Positions 9,262 to 16,896 of a stretch of DNA of 54,723 bases are shown here, one piece after another. Position 1 is the first letter of the stretch; the number at the start of each line of letters is the position of its first letter. The notes under the pieces were generated by a model. The model was not told where the DNA came from, searched no databases, and was given only the letters and a program-made list of their open reading frames with translations. The position numbers were made by a program, and so were the translations under genes. The stretch is from Pseudovibrio sp. Ad37 (GTDB lineage: Bacteria > Pseudomonadota > Alphaproteobacteria > Rhizobiales > Stappiaceae), in the NCBI RefSeq assembly GCF_001623075.1, contig NZ_LMCF01000211.1:1-54723 (forward strand), in the 5' to 3' direction.

Positions 9262-9429
9262 GTCCAGCTCTCAAGCAACAACACTTGAGAAAATTTAAGG
9301 CGCCCTGCGCTTTACCACTCTGCTTTTTTCAGGCTACGTGAATAAACGGATACGCGCCTCAATGCGCTGTTTGTCCATCCACTTGCAAAGACACTTTCCT
9401 GTCTATGCAACAGCCTGAAAAGCATAAGC

Positions 9430-10368
9430 ATGTTCTCTGCCCTGTCAGCCATCATCTCTGTCTTGCTCCTCACAGCCACAGGATGGTTCCTCCGTCACCG
9501 CAATCTCATCCCAAGAGAGCGCTGGAGCGGTATGGAAGATCTGGCCTATTGGGTTCTGTTCCCTGCGATCATCCTGATCAACGTGGGCACCTCAGACTTT
9601 TCGGCAATGCCAGTCATGGAAATCACCATATCCGTACTGGGAACCTTCTCGCTTCTGGCCATTCTCTGCCTCGTCCTGCAACCCTTTCTAAAACAGAAGT
9701 TTGCAATCGAAGGTCCGCGCTTCACTTCCATTTTTCAAGGTGTTGTGCGCTGGAATGGTTTTGTCGCCATGGCAATCGCAGCCAATAGTTTTGGAGAGGA
9801 AGGTGTGGCGCTGGTGGCGGTCATCATGGCAATCATGATCCCGGCTGCAAACTTGCTCTGCGTGATCGTTCTGTCGATCTACGCAGGAGGGTCTGTCCCC
9901 TCACCAAAGACGCTTGCAAAAGAACTGATCAAGAACCCTTTCATCATCAGCGTTGCAGCTGGAGGCCTCATCAACGCCTCCGGTGGCTATATCCCAGAAG
10001 TTATTGCAAACTATTTGACATTTTTAGGAAGTGCCGCCCTGCCAATCGCAGTTCTGTGTGTCGGTGCAGCTTTAGATTTGGGAGCACTACGACGCCCAGG
10101 CTCAGCGCTCACATCAGCTCTGCTGTTGCGCAACGTACTTGCACCGGGCATCGCATTGAGTTTCGCGCTCGCACTTGGGCTTGACGAAATCTCGGCAACC
10201 ATCGTCACACTGGTGTTTTCTGTTCCGGCAGCAGGGGCAAGTTTTGTTCTGGCGAGGAAAATGGGCGGCGACGCCAAGTTGATGGCCGAAATTCTGACCC
10301 TTCAGACAGTCGCCGCCGCAATCACTATTCCGACGTGGTTATTGGTCGTGGCCTACTTGATCGGGTAA
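9430..10368 (+). CDS. AEC (auxin efflux carrier) family transporter
   Basis: A 312-aa membrane protein with about 10 hydrophobic helices. The first segment (ISVLLLTATGWFLRHRNLI), the helix pair around NVGTSDFS, and the second-half repeat with GGLINASGGYIP and LPIAVLCVGAALDL are typical of bacterial AEC/MdcF-like permeases, which move small carboxylates. The substrate is not deducible. Its last 16 bases overlap the 3' end of the convergent acyl-CoA dehydrogenase gene. Confidence 0.88.
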   Translation: MFSALSAIISVLLLTATGWFLRHRNLIPRERWSGMEDLAYWVLFPAIILINVGTSDFSAMPVMEITISVLGTFSLLAILCLVLQPFLKQKFAIEGPRFTSIFQGVVRWNGFVAMAIAANSFGEEGVALVAVIMAIMIPAANLLCVIVLSIYAGGSVPSPKTLAKELIKNPFIISVAAGGLINASGGYIPEVIANYLTFLGSAALPIAVLCVGAALDLGALRRPGSALTSALLLRNVLAPGIALSFALALGLDEISATIVTLVFSVPAAGASFVLARKMGGDAKLMAEILTLQTVAAAITIPTWLLVVAYLIG

Positions 10369-12008
10369 AGCCACTCAAGGATCCCCTTGGCGTCATAGCG
10401 TGCATCCAGCATGCCATAGCTTGAACGCCACTGACCTGCCATACGGGTCTCAATAAACGCATTGGCAATCGCTGGAGGAGCAACTTCTTTCAGCGCTGCA
10501 GCTGCAGCTGTGATCGCCAGTTGTTCAGTCAGCAACCGGGCACCACCTTCATCTTCCAGACACGTCCGCGCTGCAGCCTGCAACACTTCAACAGACACCT
10601 TGCCGGCAGGGCCAAGATCAGCTTCCAGCATGCCAAGCACATTCATGAAGCTGTCTGGAGTGCGGTGCATAGCCCGCAGCAAATCCAGCGCCATGATGTT
10701 GCCTGAGCCTTCCCAGATGCTGTTGACTGGAGCTTCACGGTAGATACGAGCCATATCGTGATCTTCCACGTACCCGTTGCCACCCAGACACTCCATCGCC
10801 TCAGCCGCAACGTTCTCTGCACTCTTGCAGATCCAGTATTTTGCAGCAGGTGTGATGATCCGCAGGAAGTCAGCGGCCTGGCTGTCTTCACCTTCCAAAT
10901 CCATGCAATGCGACAGTTTCAGCGCCAGTGCCTCACTTGCTGCCATATCCAGAGACATATCCGCAAGAACCCGCTGCATCAGTGGCTTCTCAATAAGACG
11001 AGCCCCAAATGCACTGCGGTTGGAGGTGTGATGAACCGCTCTGGAAATCGCAGCCCGCATAAGGGCAGAAGACCCAATACAACAGTCCACACGGGTAGGT
11101 GTCACCATTTTCAAAATGGTCTTGATGCCCTTACCCACTTCCCCGACAAGGAAACCAACAGCGTTGTTAAACTCAACCTCGGAAGAAGCGTTGGACTTGT
11201 TACCCAGTTTGTTCTTCAGGCGCTGGAAGTCCAGTCCATTCACTTCGCCAGATTCCAAAATACGCGGCACAAGGAAACAGGTCGGCCCCTCTTCCAACTT
11301 CGCCAACACAAGGAACGCATCACACATTGGCGCAGAGAAAAACCACTTATGACCATTGATCACATAAGTGTCGTCAGAAACCTTTTCAGCGCGAGTGATG
11401 ATCTGACGCAAGTCGGACCCACCCTGCTTCTCCGTCATGCCCATGCCAAGGCTCGCACCCATCTTCTGGCTGGCAGGGCGGAAACGTTGATCATATTTGC
11501 GGCTCAGGATGCGCTCATTCCACACCTTGGCAAGTTCAGCGGCCTGAGTAAGGGCCATGGCAGACGCGTTGGTCATGGTCACCGGGCAAAGGTGCCCACC
11601 TTCCACCTGACTCATCACGAAATACTTGCGCGCACGATTATAAAACGCACGCTCACCACCCGGTTCCATGGACTCAACGGACGCACTGTGCAGGCCAGCT
11701 TCAAACGAGCGGCGCATCAGCGCGTGATAGGACGGGTGAAATTCAACAACATCCAGACGGCGACCATACGGATCGTGTGTTTTCAGCACCGGTTCATTAA
11801 CATTTGCCAATCTCCCCAGATCCAGTGCATCTGCGGCTCCACACTGCTCGCCAAACTTGATAAGCTCTTCTCGTGCAGAATCGTTGGTTCCCGTGCCACC
11901 CAGATCAGCAAGGAGAATTGGATCACTCTCGGCAAGGTTATACCCACAATATGGCGGGGCCTGATTAATTACCCCTGTCGTCATAGTGGCTTGTGAAACT
12001 TTATCCAT
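10353..12008 (-). CDS. Acyl-CoA dehydrogenase, AidB-like
   Basis: A 551-aa flavoprotein of the acyl-CoA dehydrogenase superfamily. The MTEKQGGSDLR segment, the LVPRILESGEVNG loop, CLGGNGYVEDHD and WEGSGNIMALD match the AidB branch (E. coli AidB, alkylation response) rather than short-chain beta-oxidation enzymes, and the length fits AidB. ATG 12008 is selected by a very strong GGGAGGAAAA site immediately upstream; the frame extends to 12092, but that region overlaps the pyrB control region. Function is either a DNA-associated protective flavoprotein or an acyl-CoA enzyme. It is divergent from pyrB. Confidence 0.88.
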   Translation of the reverse strand: MDKVSQATMTTGVINQAPPYCGYNLAESDPILLADLGGTGTNDSAREELIKFGEQCGAADALDLGRLANVNEPVLKTHDPYGRRLDVVEFHPSYHALMRRSFEAGLHSASVESMEPGGERAFYNRARKYFVMSQVEGGHLCPVTMTNASAMALTQAAELAKVWNERILSRKYDQRFRPASQKMGASLGMGMTEKQGGSDLRQIITRAEKVSDDTYVINGHKWFFSAPMCDAFLVLAKLEEGPTCFLVPRILESGEVNGLDFQRLKNKLGNKSNASSEVEFNNAVGFLVGEVGKGIKTILKMVTPTRVDCCIGSSALMRAAISRAVHHTSNRSAFGARLIEKPLMQRVLADMSLDMAASEALALKLSHCMDLEGEDSQAADFLRIITPAAKYWICKSAENVAAEAMECLGGNGYVEDHDMARIYREAPVNSIWEGSGNIMALDLLRAMHRTPDSFMNVLGMLEADLGPAGKVSVEVLQAAARTCLEDEGGARLLTEQLAITAAAAALKEVAPPAIANAFIETRMAGQWRSSYGMLDARYDAKGILEWLYPIK

Positions 12009-12142
12009 TTTTCCTCCCGCGAGTTGCCCCAGCGATTTTGATAGGTTAGCGCGCACGTTGCAACTGCGATTTGCACAATAAAAACTATACATCTGTTGAG
12101 CTCTTTACGAACTCGGTGTTTCTGCCTATAAAAGGGTCTTCG

Positions 12143-13102
12143 ATGAGCAAGAAAACCACACATCGATCCTCAGCGTTCCCGCATCGCCATCTCCTCGGTA
12201 TCGAGGGATTGCAGCCTCCCCACATTAATTACCTTTTGGACCTTGCCGACGAAGCCGTCGAAGTCTCCAGACAGGTAGAAAAGCAGAAAGCTGTTCTGCG
12301 TGGGCGAACGCAAATCAACCTCTTCTTTGAGGCTTCCACCCGCACCCAATCTTCTTTTGAGCTTGCAGGCAAGCGCCTGGGCGCGGATGTTATGAACATG
12401 TCGGTCTCCACCTCTTCGGTGAAAAAGGGTGAAACTCTGATCGACACCGCAGCAACCCTGAACGCCATGCGCCCTGATTTGCTGGTTGTTCGCCACCACG
12501 CCGCTGGAGCAGTCCACCTGCTGGCCCGCAAAGTCGGCTGCGCGGTCGTCAACGCCGGCGACGGCCCTCACGAGCACCCAACACAGGCTCTGCTGGATGC
12601 CTTGACCATCCGCCGTCACAAAGGAACCCTCGGCGGCCTGACAGTAGCTATATGCGGCGACATCCGCCATTCCCGTGTCGCACGCTCCAACATCATCCTT
12701 CTCTCCAATATGGGAGCCCGCGTGCGTGTCATAGCTCCCTCTACACTACTGCCCTCTGGTATTCATAGTATGGGCGTCGAAGTATTCACAGACATGCGCG
12801 AAGGACTAAAAGGCTGCGACATCGTCATGATGCTGCGTTTGCAACGCGAACGTATGAGCGGTGCGTTTGTACCATCTGTTCGTGAGTATTTCCGTTACCA
12901 CGGTCTGGACTCCGAAAAACTCTCCTACGCCAAACCTGATGCTCTGGTCATGCACCCCGGCCCTATGAACCGTGGTGTCGAGATCTCGGCAGAAGTTGCA
13001 GATGGTCCACAAAGTCTTATCCGCGAGCAAGTGGAGATGGGCGTTGCCATTCGCATGGCAGTGCTTGAAGCTCTTGCCCAAAACCTTCCTGACAACCACT
13101 AG
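12143..13102 (+). CDS. pyrB: Aspartate carbamoyltransferase catalytic subunit
   Basis: A 319-aa enzyme of pyrimidine synthesis that joins carbamoyl phosphate and aspartate. The carbamoyl-phosphate loop [20 protein letters not shown] is present, as are [17 protein letters not shown] (aspartate side) and the [12 protein letters not shown] segment. ATG 12143 ([10 protein letters not shown]) is chosen as the first plausible start; the frame extends to 12071 but that region is the divergent promoter. It is followed after 11 bases by the dihydroorotase-like gene, the arrangement in which a non-catalytic partner often supports ATCase assembly. Confidence 0.96.
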   Translation: MSKKTTHRSSAFPHRHLLGIEGLQPPHINYLLDLADEAVEVSRQVEKQKAVLRGRTQINLFFEASTRTQSSFELAGKRLGADVMNMSVSTSSVKKGETLIDTAATLNAMRPDLLVVRHHAAGAVHLLARKVGCAVVNAGDGPHEHPTQALLDALTIRRHKGTLGGLTVAICGDIRHSRVARSNIILLSNMGARVRVIAPSTLLPSGIHSMGVEVFTDMREGLKGCDIVMMLRLQRERMSGAFVPSVREYFRYHGLDSEKLSYAKPDALVMHPGPMNRGVEISAEVADGPQSLIREQVEMGVAIRMAVLEALAQNLPDNH

Positions 13103-13113
13103 AGGACACGCGC

Positions 13114-14418
13114 ATGTACAAGAATGTAAACCCGCTGGTCCTGACAAACGCCCGCATCATCGACCCAGCAAACAATGTTGATGAAGCAGGTGCAGTGATT
13201 GTACAGGACGGCACCATTCTCGCCGCTGGTGCAGAGGCTCTCAATCAAGGTGCTCCAGATGGAGCAAAAACCGTTGACTGCCACGGTGCTGTCGTCGCAC
13301 CCGGTCTCATAGACATGGGCGTCAGCGTAGGCGAACCCGGCGCAGAACACCGCGAAACGCTGGAGAGCGCCAGCCGCGCAGCAGCCGTTGGCGGTGTAAC
13401 CACCATCCTCACCAGCCCCAACACGGACCCGGTGATTGATGATCCTGCACTGGTGGATTTCATGCTCCGCCGCGCCCGCGACACGGCCATTGTCAACGTC
13501 CATCCAATGGCCGCCCTTACCAAGGGCCTGGCTGGCAAGGACATGAGCGAGATCGGTTTGCTTAAGGAAGCAGGCGCCATCGCCTTTTCCAATGACAGAC
13601 TGCCAATCACCAACTCCTCCGTTCTGGTCCGTCTGCTGACCTACGCTCGTGACTTCGACGCGCTGGTGGTTCATCAGGCTCAGGATAAGGATCTGGCAGG
13701 CTCCGGCGTCATGAACGCAGGTCTGAGGGCCTCATGGCTGGGTCTGGGCGGCATCCCACGCGAGGCTGAGTTCGTCGCAATCGAACGCGATATGCGCCTC
13801 GTTGCCATGGCAAAAGGCAAGTATCACGCACGCCTGATCTCCTGTCCGCAAAGCGCTGAAGCCATCCAGAAAGCAAAGAACGACGGCCTCAACGTCACTG
13901 CAGGCATCTCCATCAATCATCTCACGCTCAACGAAAACGACATCGGCCCCTACCGGACCTTCCATAAGATGTCGCCACCGCTGCGCACGGAAGATGATCG
14001 TCAGGCCATGGTAAAAGCACTGGCAGATGGCACAATCGACATCATTATGTCCGATCACAACCCACAAGATGTGGAAACTAAGCGTCACCCCTTTGCAGAA
14101 GCCGAATATGGTGCTTTAGGGCTTGAAACAATGCTTGGAGCTGGAATGCGCCTCGTTCTGAATGAGGACATCTCACTTTCCAAACTGCTTGCAACAATGA
14201 CCTGCAATCCAGCGGACCGTCTTGGTCTTCCTGCTGGCCGCCTCTCAAAAGGTGCTCCAGCAGACCTGATCGTGTTCGACCCGCAAAAACCATGGATCGT
14301 AGAAAAAGATAAAATCCGTTCGCGCTCAAAGAATACCCCTTTTGAGGACGAAACTTTGACAGGTCGGGTTTTGACAACCATCGTTGCAGGCGGCATCCTA
14401 GATCACGACGCAATTTAA
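13114..14418 (+). CDS. pyrC: Dihydroorotase homologue, probably non-catalytic (PyrX-type)
   Basis: A 434-aa amidohydrolase-superfamily protein, full length and similar throughout to dihydroorotase. The metal-binding residues are largely missing. The usual DxHVHLREPG reads DMGVSVGEPG, so both His of HxH are gone. The usual His-Ala-Glu-Asp segment reads HQAQD, and the AHVS segment reads ARLISCP. The late Asp (SDHNPQ) remains. This resembles the non-catalytic dihydroorotase-like partners (PyrC'/PyrX) of bacterial ATCases, which support PyrB assembly. A second, catalytic pyrC should exist elsewhere. ATG follows a GAGGA site, 11 bases after pyrB. Confidence 0.88.
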   Translation: MYKNVNPLVLTNARIIDPANNVDEAGAVIVQDGTILAAGAEALNQGAPDGAKTVDCHGAVVAPGLIDMGVSVGEPGAEHRETLESASRAAAVGGVTTILTSPNTDPVIDDPALVDFMLRRARDTAIVNVHPMAALTKGLAGKDMSEIGLLKEAGAIAFSNDRLPITNSSVLVRLLTYARDFDALVVHQAQDKDLAGSGVMNAGLRASWLGLGGIPREAEFVAIERDMRLVAMAKGKYHARLISCPQSAEAIQKAKNDGLNVTAGISINHLTLNENDIGPYRTFHKMSPPLRTEDDRQAMVKALADGTIDIIMSDHNPQDVETKRHPFAEAEYGALGLETMLGAGMRLVLNEDISLSKLLATMTCNPADRLGLPAGRLSKGAPADLIVFDPQKPWIVEKDKIRSRSKNTPFEDETLTGRVLTTIVAGGILDHDAI

Positions 14419-14477
14419 CGTGTAGCTCTGAACCAGCCCACGAGGCTTTGGCACAATGCACGCGATACGATAAAGTT

Positions 14478-14521
14478 TTAAAGCAGTATGCTCATCCGCG
14501 AGGACAGGCATACTGCTTTAA
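14478..14521. repeat. Perfect 14-bp inverted repeat between the pyrC homologue and plsY
   Basis: Arms ttaaagcagtatgc (14478-14491) and gcatactgctttaa (14508-14521) are exact reverse complements with a 16-base GC-rich spacer. There is no T-run on either side, apart from the AT ends of the arms. It could end the pyrBC transcript, act as a processing site, or bind a protein ahead of plsY. Confidence 0.8.
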
Positions 14522-14544
14522 TATTCAACTACTGGAGAACACCC

Positions 14545-15162
14545 GTGCCTGATCCAATCAGCTGGTCCCTTGATTTACCCTACTATCTGGCTGCGTTGGC
14601 CTTTGGCTACCTATTAGGCTCCATTCCGTTTGGCCTGCTCTTTACAAAAATGGCAGGTCACGGCGATATCCGAAACATCGGATCCGGCAACATTGGCACC
14701 ACCAACGTCCTGCGTACCGGCAGCAAGAAACTCGCAGCCCTCACTCTGCTGTGTGACGCGCTCAAAGGTACCGTTGCTGTCGTACTTGTGTCTCTTTACA
14801 TGGGCGGTGAAGCAGCATTAATCGCAGGTCTCGGCGCGTTCCTTGGTCACCTTTTCCCGGTCTGGCTCAAGTTCAAAGGCGGCAAAGGCGTTGCTACTTA
14901 CATCGGCATCCTGCTCGGCATCTTCTGGCCGGTTGGCGTCATCTTCATCGCCATCTGGATTGCGACTGCCTACATCACTAAGTTCTCATCCCTGTCAGCA
15001 CTGGTAGCAAGTCTTGTCACTCCCTTTATTCTGCTGGCTTTCGATCAGTGGCAAATTGCGCAAATGATGGGATTACTCAGCATATTGCTATGGGCAAAAC
15101 ATCACGAGAACATTGCCCGCCTGCTGAAAGGCAAGGAAAGCAAGATCGGTTCCAAGGGATGA
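14545..15162 (+). CDS. plsY: Acyl-phosphate:glycerol-3-phosphate acyltransferase
   Basis: A 205-aa membrane enzyme making lysophosphatidate from acyl-phosphate and glycerol-3-phosphate. It has about five transmembrane segments and the three PlsY motifs: GSIPFG near the first helix, [18 protein letters not shown], and [14 protein letters not shown] 14545 is chosen because a TGGAGAA site lies 8 bases upstream; the ATG at 14488 falls inside the inverted repeat and would add unrelated residues. It is followed after only 5 bases by dprA. Confidence 0.95.
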   Translation: MPDPISWSLDLPYYLAALAFGYLLGSIPFGLLFTKMAGHGDIRNIGSGNIGTTNVLRTGSKKLAALTLLCDALKGTVAVVLVSLYMGGEAALIAGLGAFLGHLFPVWLKFKGGKGVATYIGILLGIFWPVGVIFIAIWIATAYITKFSSLSALVASLVTPFILLAFDQWQIAQMMGLLSILLWAKHHENIARLLKGKESKIGSKG

Positions 15163-15167
15163 TGTAA

Positions 15168-16361
15168 ATGGAGACAGCCACCAAAAGCCGGGCACCACAC
15201 CTAAGTGACACCCAGCGGCTTGCGTGGCTTCGCCTTATCCGCTCTGAGAATGTCGGGCCAAGAACATTCCGGGAGCTTTTCAACCATTTTGGCTCAGCAC
15301 AAGCGGCACTTGATGCCCTGCCAGAGTTATCCCGAAGAGGCGGTAAGAAAACTTATCGCCTTTTTTCTATGGACAAGGCCGAAGCCGAATTGGCATCCCT
15401 CTATAAAATGGGCGCACGCCTCATAGCCATGGGCGAGCCCGCCTATCCTCCCCTTCTCAGACACATTGATGCACCCCCACCTCTTCTCGCGGTTCGAGCC
15501 CGAGAGCCGTTGCAACAAGAGCTCACTGGCACGCAAAAGACGCTTGCGATCATCGGCGCCCGCAATTGTTCGGTCGCCGGAGCAAAGTTTGCATCAAAAC
15601 TGGCTGGAGACCTTTCTGCAGAAGGTTTCACAATCATCTCAGGTCTGGCACGGGGCATCGACAGCGCAGCGCATCAGGCCGCTCTCACGTCTGGAACCAT
15701 CGCAGCCTTTGCCGGAGGCATCGACACCATCTACCCAAAAGAAAATATGGAGCTTTTTGCAAAGATGATCGCAGCCAACGGAGCAGCCATCAGCGAAATG
15801 CCCATGGGCTGGAACCCGAGAGCTCGGGATTTCCCCCGCCGCAACCGCCTAATCTCCGGAATGTCATTAGGTGTTATCTTAATTGAAGCCGCAGAAAAAT
15901 CGGGATCTCTGCACACCGCCCGATATGCGCTGGAGCAAAATCGAGAGATATTGGCCGTGCCGGGTTCTCCTCTGGATCCCCGGTCAGTCGGCGCCAACAA
16001 ACTTATCCAGCAAGGCGCTGCACTCATTCAATCCACTGACGATATTCTGGAGATCATGGAACCCAAAATCTCTATGTCCCTGCCACTTCATCAGGGGATT
16101 GACGAACCTGCCATGGGCTGGCCAGCATTGGAGCAGGCAGATACAGACGAGACCTCAAACCCACTCAATGCCAAAGAACAGGACAGACAGGCCGTCATCG
16201 ATGCACTGAGTGAGACACCCATAGATCAGGATGAACTTCTGCGATTTACCGGTGTCACCTTACAGACCCTTCAACTCATCCTGTTGGAGATCGAACTGGC
16301 CGGACGCTTGGAGCGGCACAAACCCAACAAGCTTTCTTTGATACATTCTGACAGAGCGTGA
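15168..16361 (+). CDS. dprA: DNA-processing protein DprA
   Basis: A 397-aa protein that loads RecA onto incoming single-stranded DNA during transformation. An N-terminal SAM-like region (1-75) is followed by the Rossmann-like DprA core (~110-310) with SGLARGIDSAAHQAAL, FAGGIDTIYP and FPRRNRLISGMSLGV. The C-terminus (~335-397) fits the winged-helix DML1-like domain. Directly downstream of plsY, an arrangement conserved in related bacteria. No competence machinery is visible in this window, so dprA alone does not show natural transformation. Confidence 0.95.
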   Translation: METATKSRAPHLSDTQRLAWLRLIRSENVGPRTFRELFNHFGSAQAALDALPELSRRGGKKTYRLFSMDKAEAELASLYKMGARLIAMGEPAYPPLLRHIDAPPPLLAVRAREPLQQELTGTQKTLAIIGARNCSVAGAKFASKLAGDLSAEGFTIISGLARGIDSAAHQAALTSGTIAAFAGGIDTIYPKENMELFAKMIAANGAAISEMPMGWNPRARDFPRRNRLISGMSLGVILIEAAEKSGSLHTARYALEQNREILAVPGSPLDPRSVGANKLIQQGAALIQSTDDILEIMEPKISMSLPLHQGIDEPAMGWPALEQADTDETSNPLNAKEQDRQAVIDALSETPIDQDELLRFTGVTLQTLQLILLEIELAGRLERHKPNKLSLIHSDRA

Positions 16362-16382
16362 CAATTTTGCGTCTTAGTCGGT

Positions 16383-16604
16383 TTAGTTGTTTTTGAGATC
16401 CAAGTCCTCAATCTCAACAGGGTCCGGTAATCCACTGGATTGAGCTTGCGCTTCTTTTTGAGCCAGAAGCAATAAGTACCTCAGCAGGTCGAGCCTCTGC
16501 GATCGCGCCATGTCACTCAATTCACGACACATTTTGGCGCAGTACTCTGCTACGTCACGTGTTTCGATTGTTCTGTCATTTTTCGGCAACGGGTAATTAC
16601 GCAA
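16383..16604 (-). CDS. Small conserved hypothetical protein
   Basis: A 73-aa protein from TTG 16604, or 84 aa if the ATG at 16637 is used. TTG is favoured because an AGAAGG site lies 9 bases ahead of it. The sequence is helical and charged (ETRDVAEYCAKMCRELSDMA, then QRLDLLRYLLLLAQ) and ends in an acidic tail (EIEDLDLKNN). Small proteins with this MCREL..MA..QRLDLLRY pattern occur in related alphaproteobacteria; I know no function. Convergent with dprA, with 21 bases between stops. Confidence 0.6.
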   Translation of the reverse strand: MRNYPLPKNDRTIETRDVAEYCAKMCRELSDMARSQRLDLLRYLLLLAQKEAQAQSSGLPDPVEIEDLDLKNN

Positions 16605-16794
16605 GCTTTTTAACCTTCTTATGCAACCATGACACAAGCCTCAGATGGTAAAAAGCGCTTTGCAATCTGAGGGTTACAGCAAGCTAAGTCATTACCTTAG
16701 GTTGCTTACATTAGCAAGCGCAACCAAAATATGACCCAAGGAAAATTAAGGGAGTGGCTTTTCCGCTCTTGACCAATTGATCTGAAAAGGCCAT

Positions 16795-16823
16795 TTGACA
16801 GCCGCGAAGTCATCCGAGATTGT
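16795..16823 (+). promoter_or_regulatory. Candidate sigma-70 promoter of topA
   Basis: TTGACA (16795-16800), a 17-base spacer, then GATTGT, about 75 bases before the topA start. The -35 box is perfect and the -10 weak. Confidence 0.4.
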
Positions 16824-16896
16824 GTCGGTTCGACTCATAAAACGGTTTTTGATTTATCAATTCCAAGACGAGATTTACGCGAAAGCCAGGAAATCA

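Noticed and set aside
9268-9295. tctcaag/cttgaga hairpin after ruvX
   Set aside because: Only 7 bp and followed by aaaattt, not a T-run. It is too weak to call a terminator.
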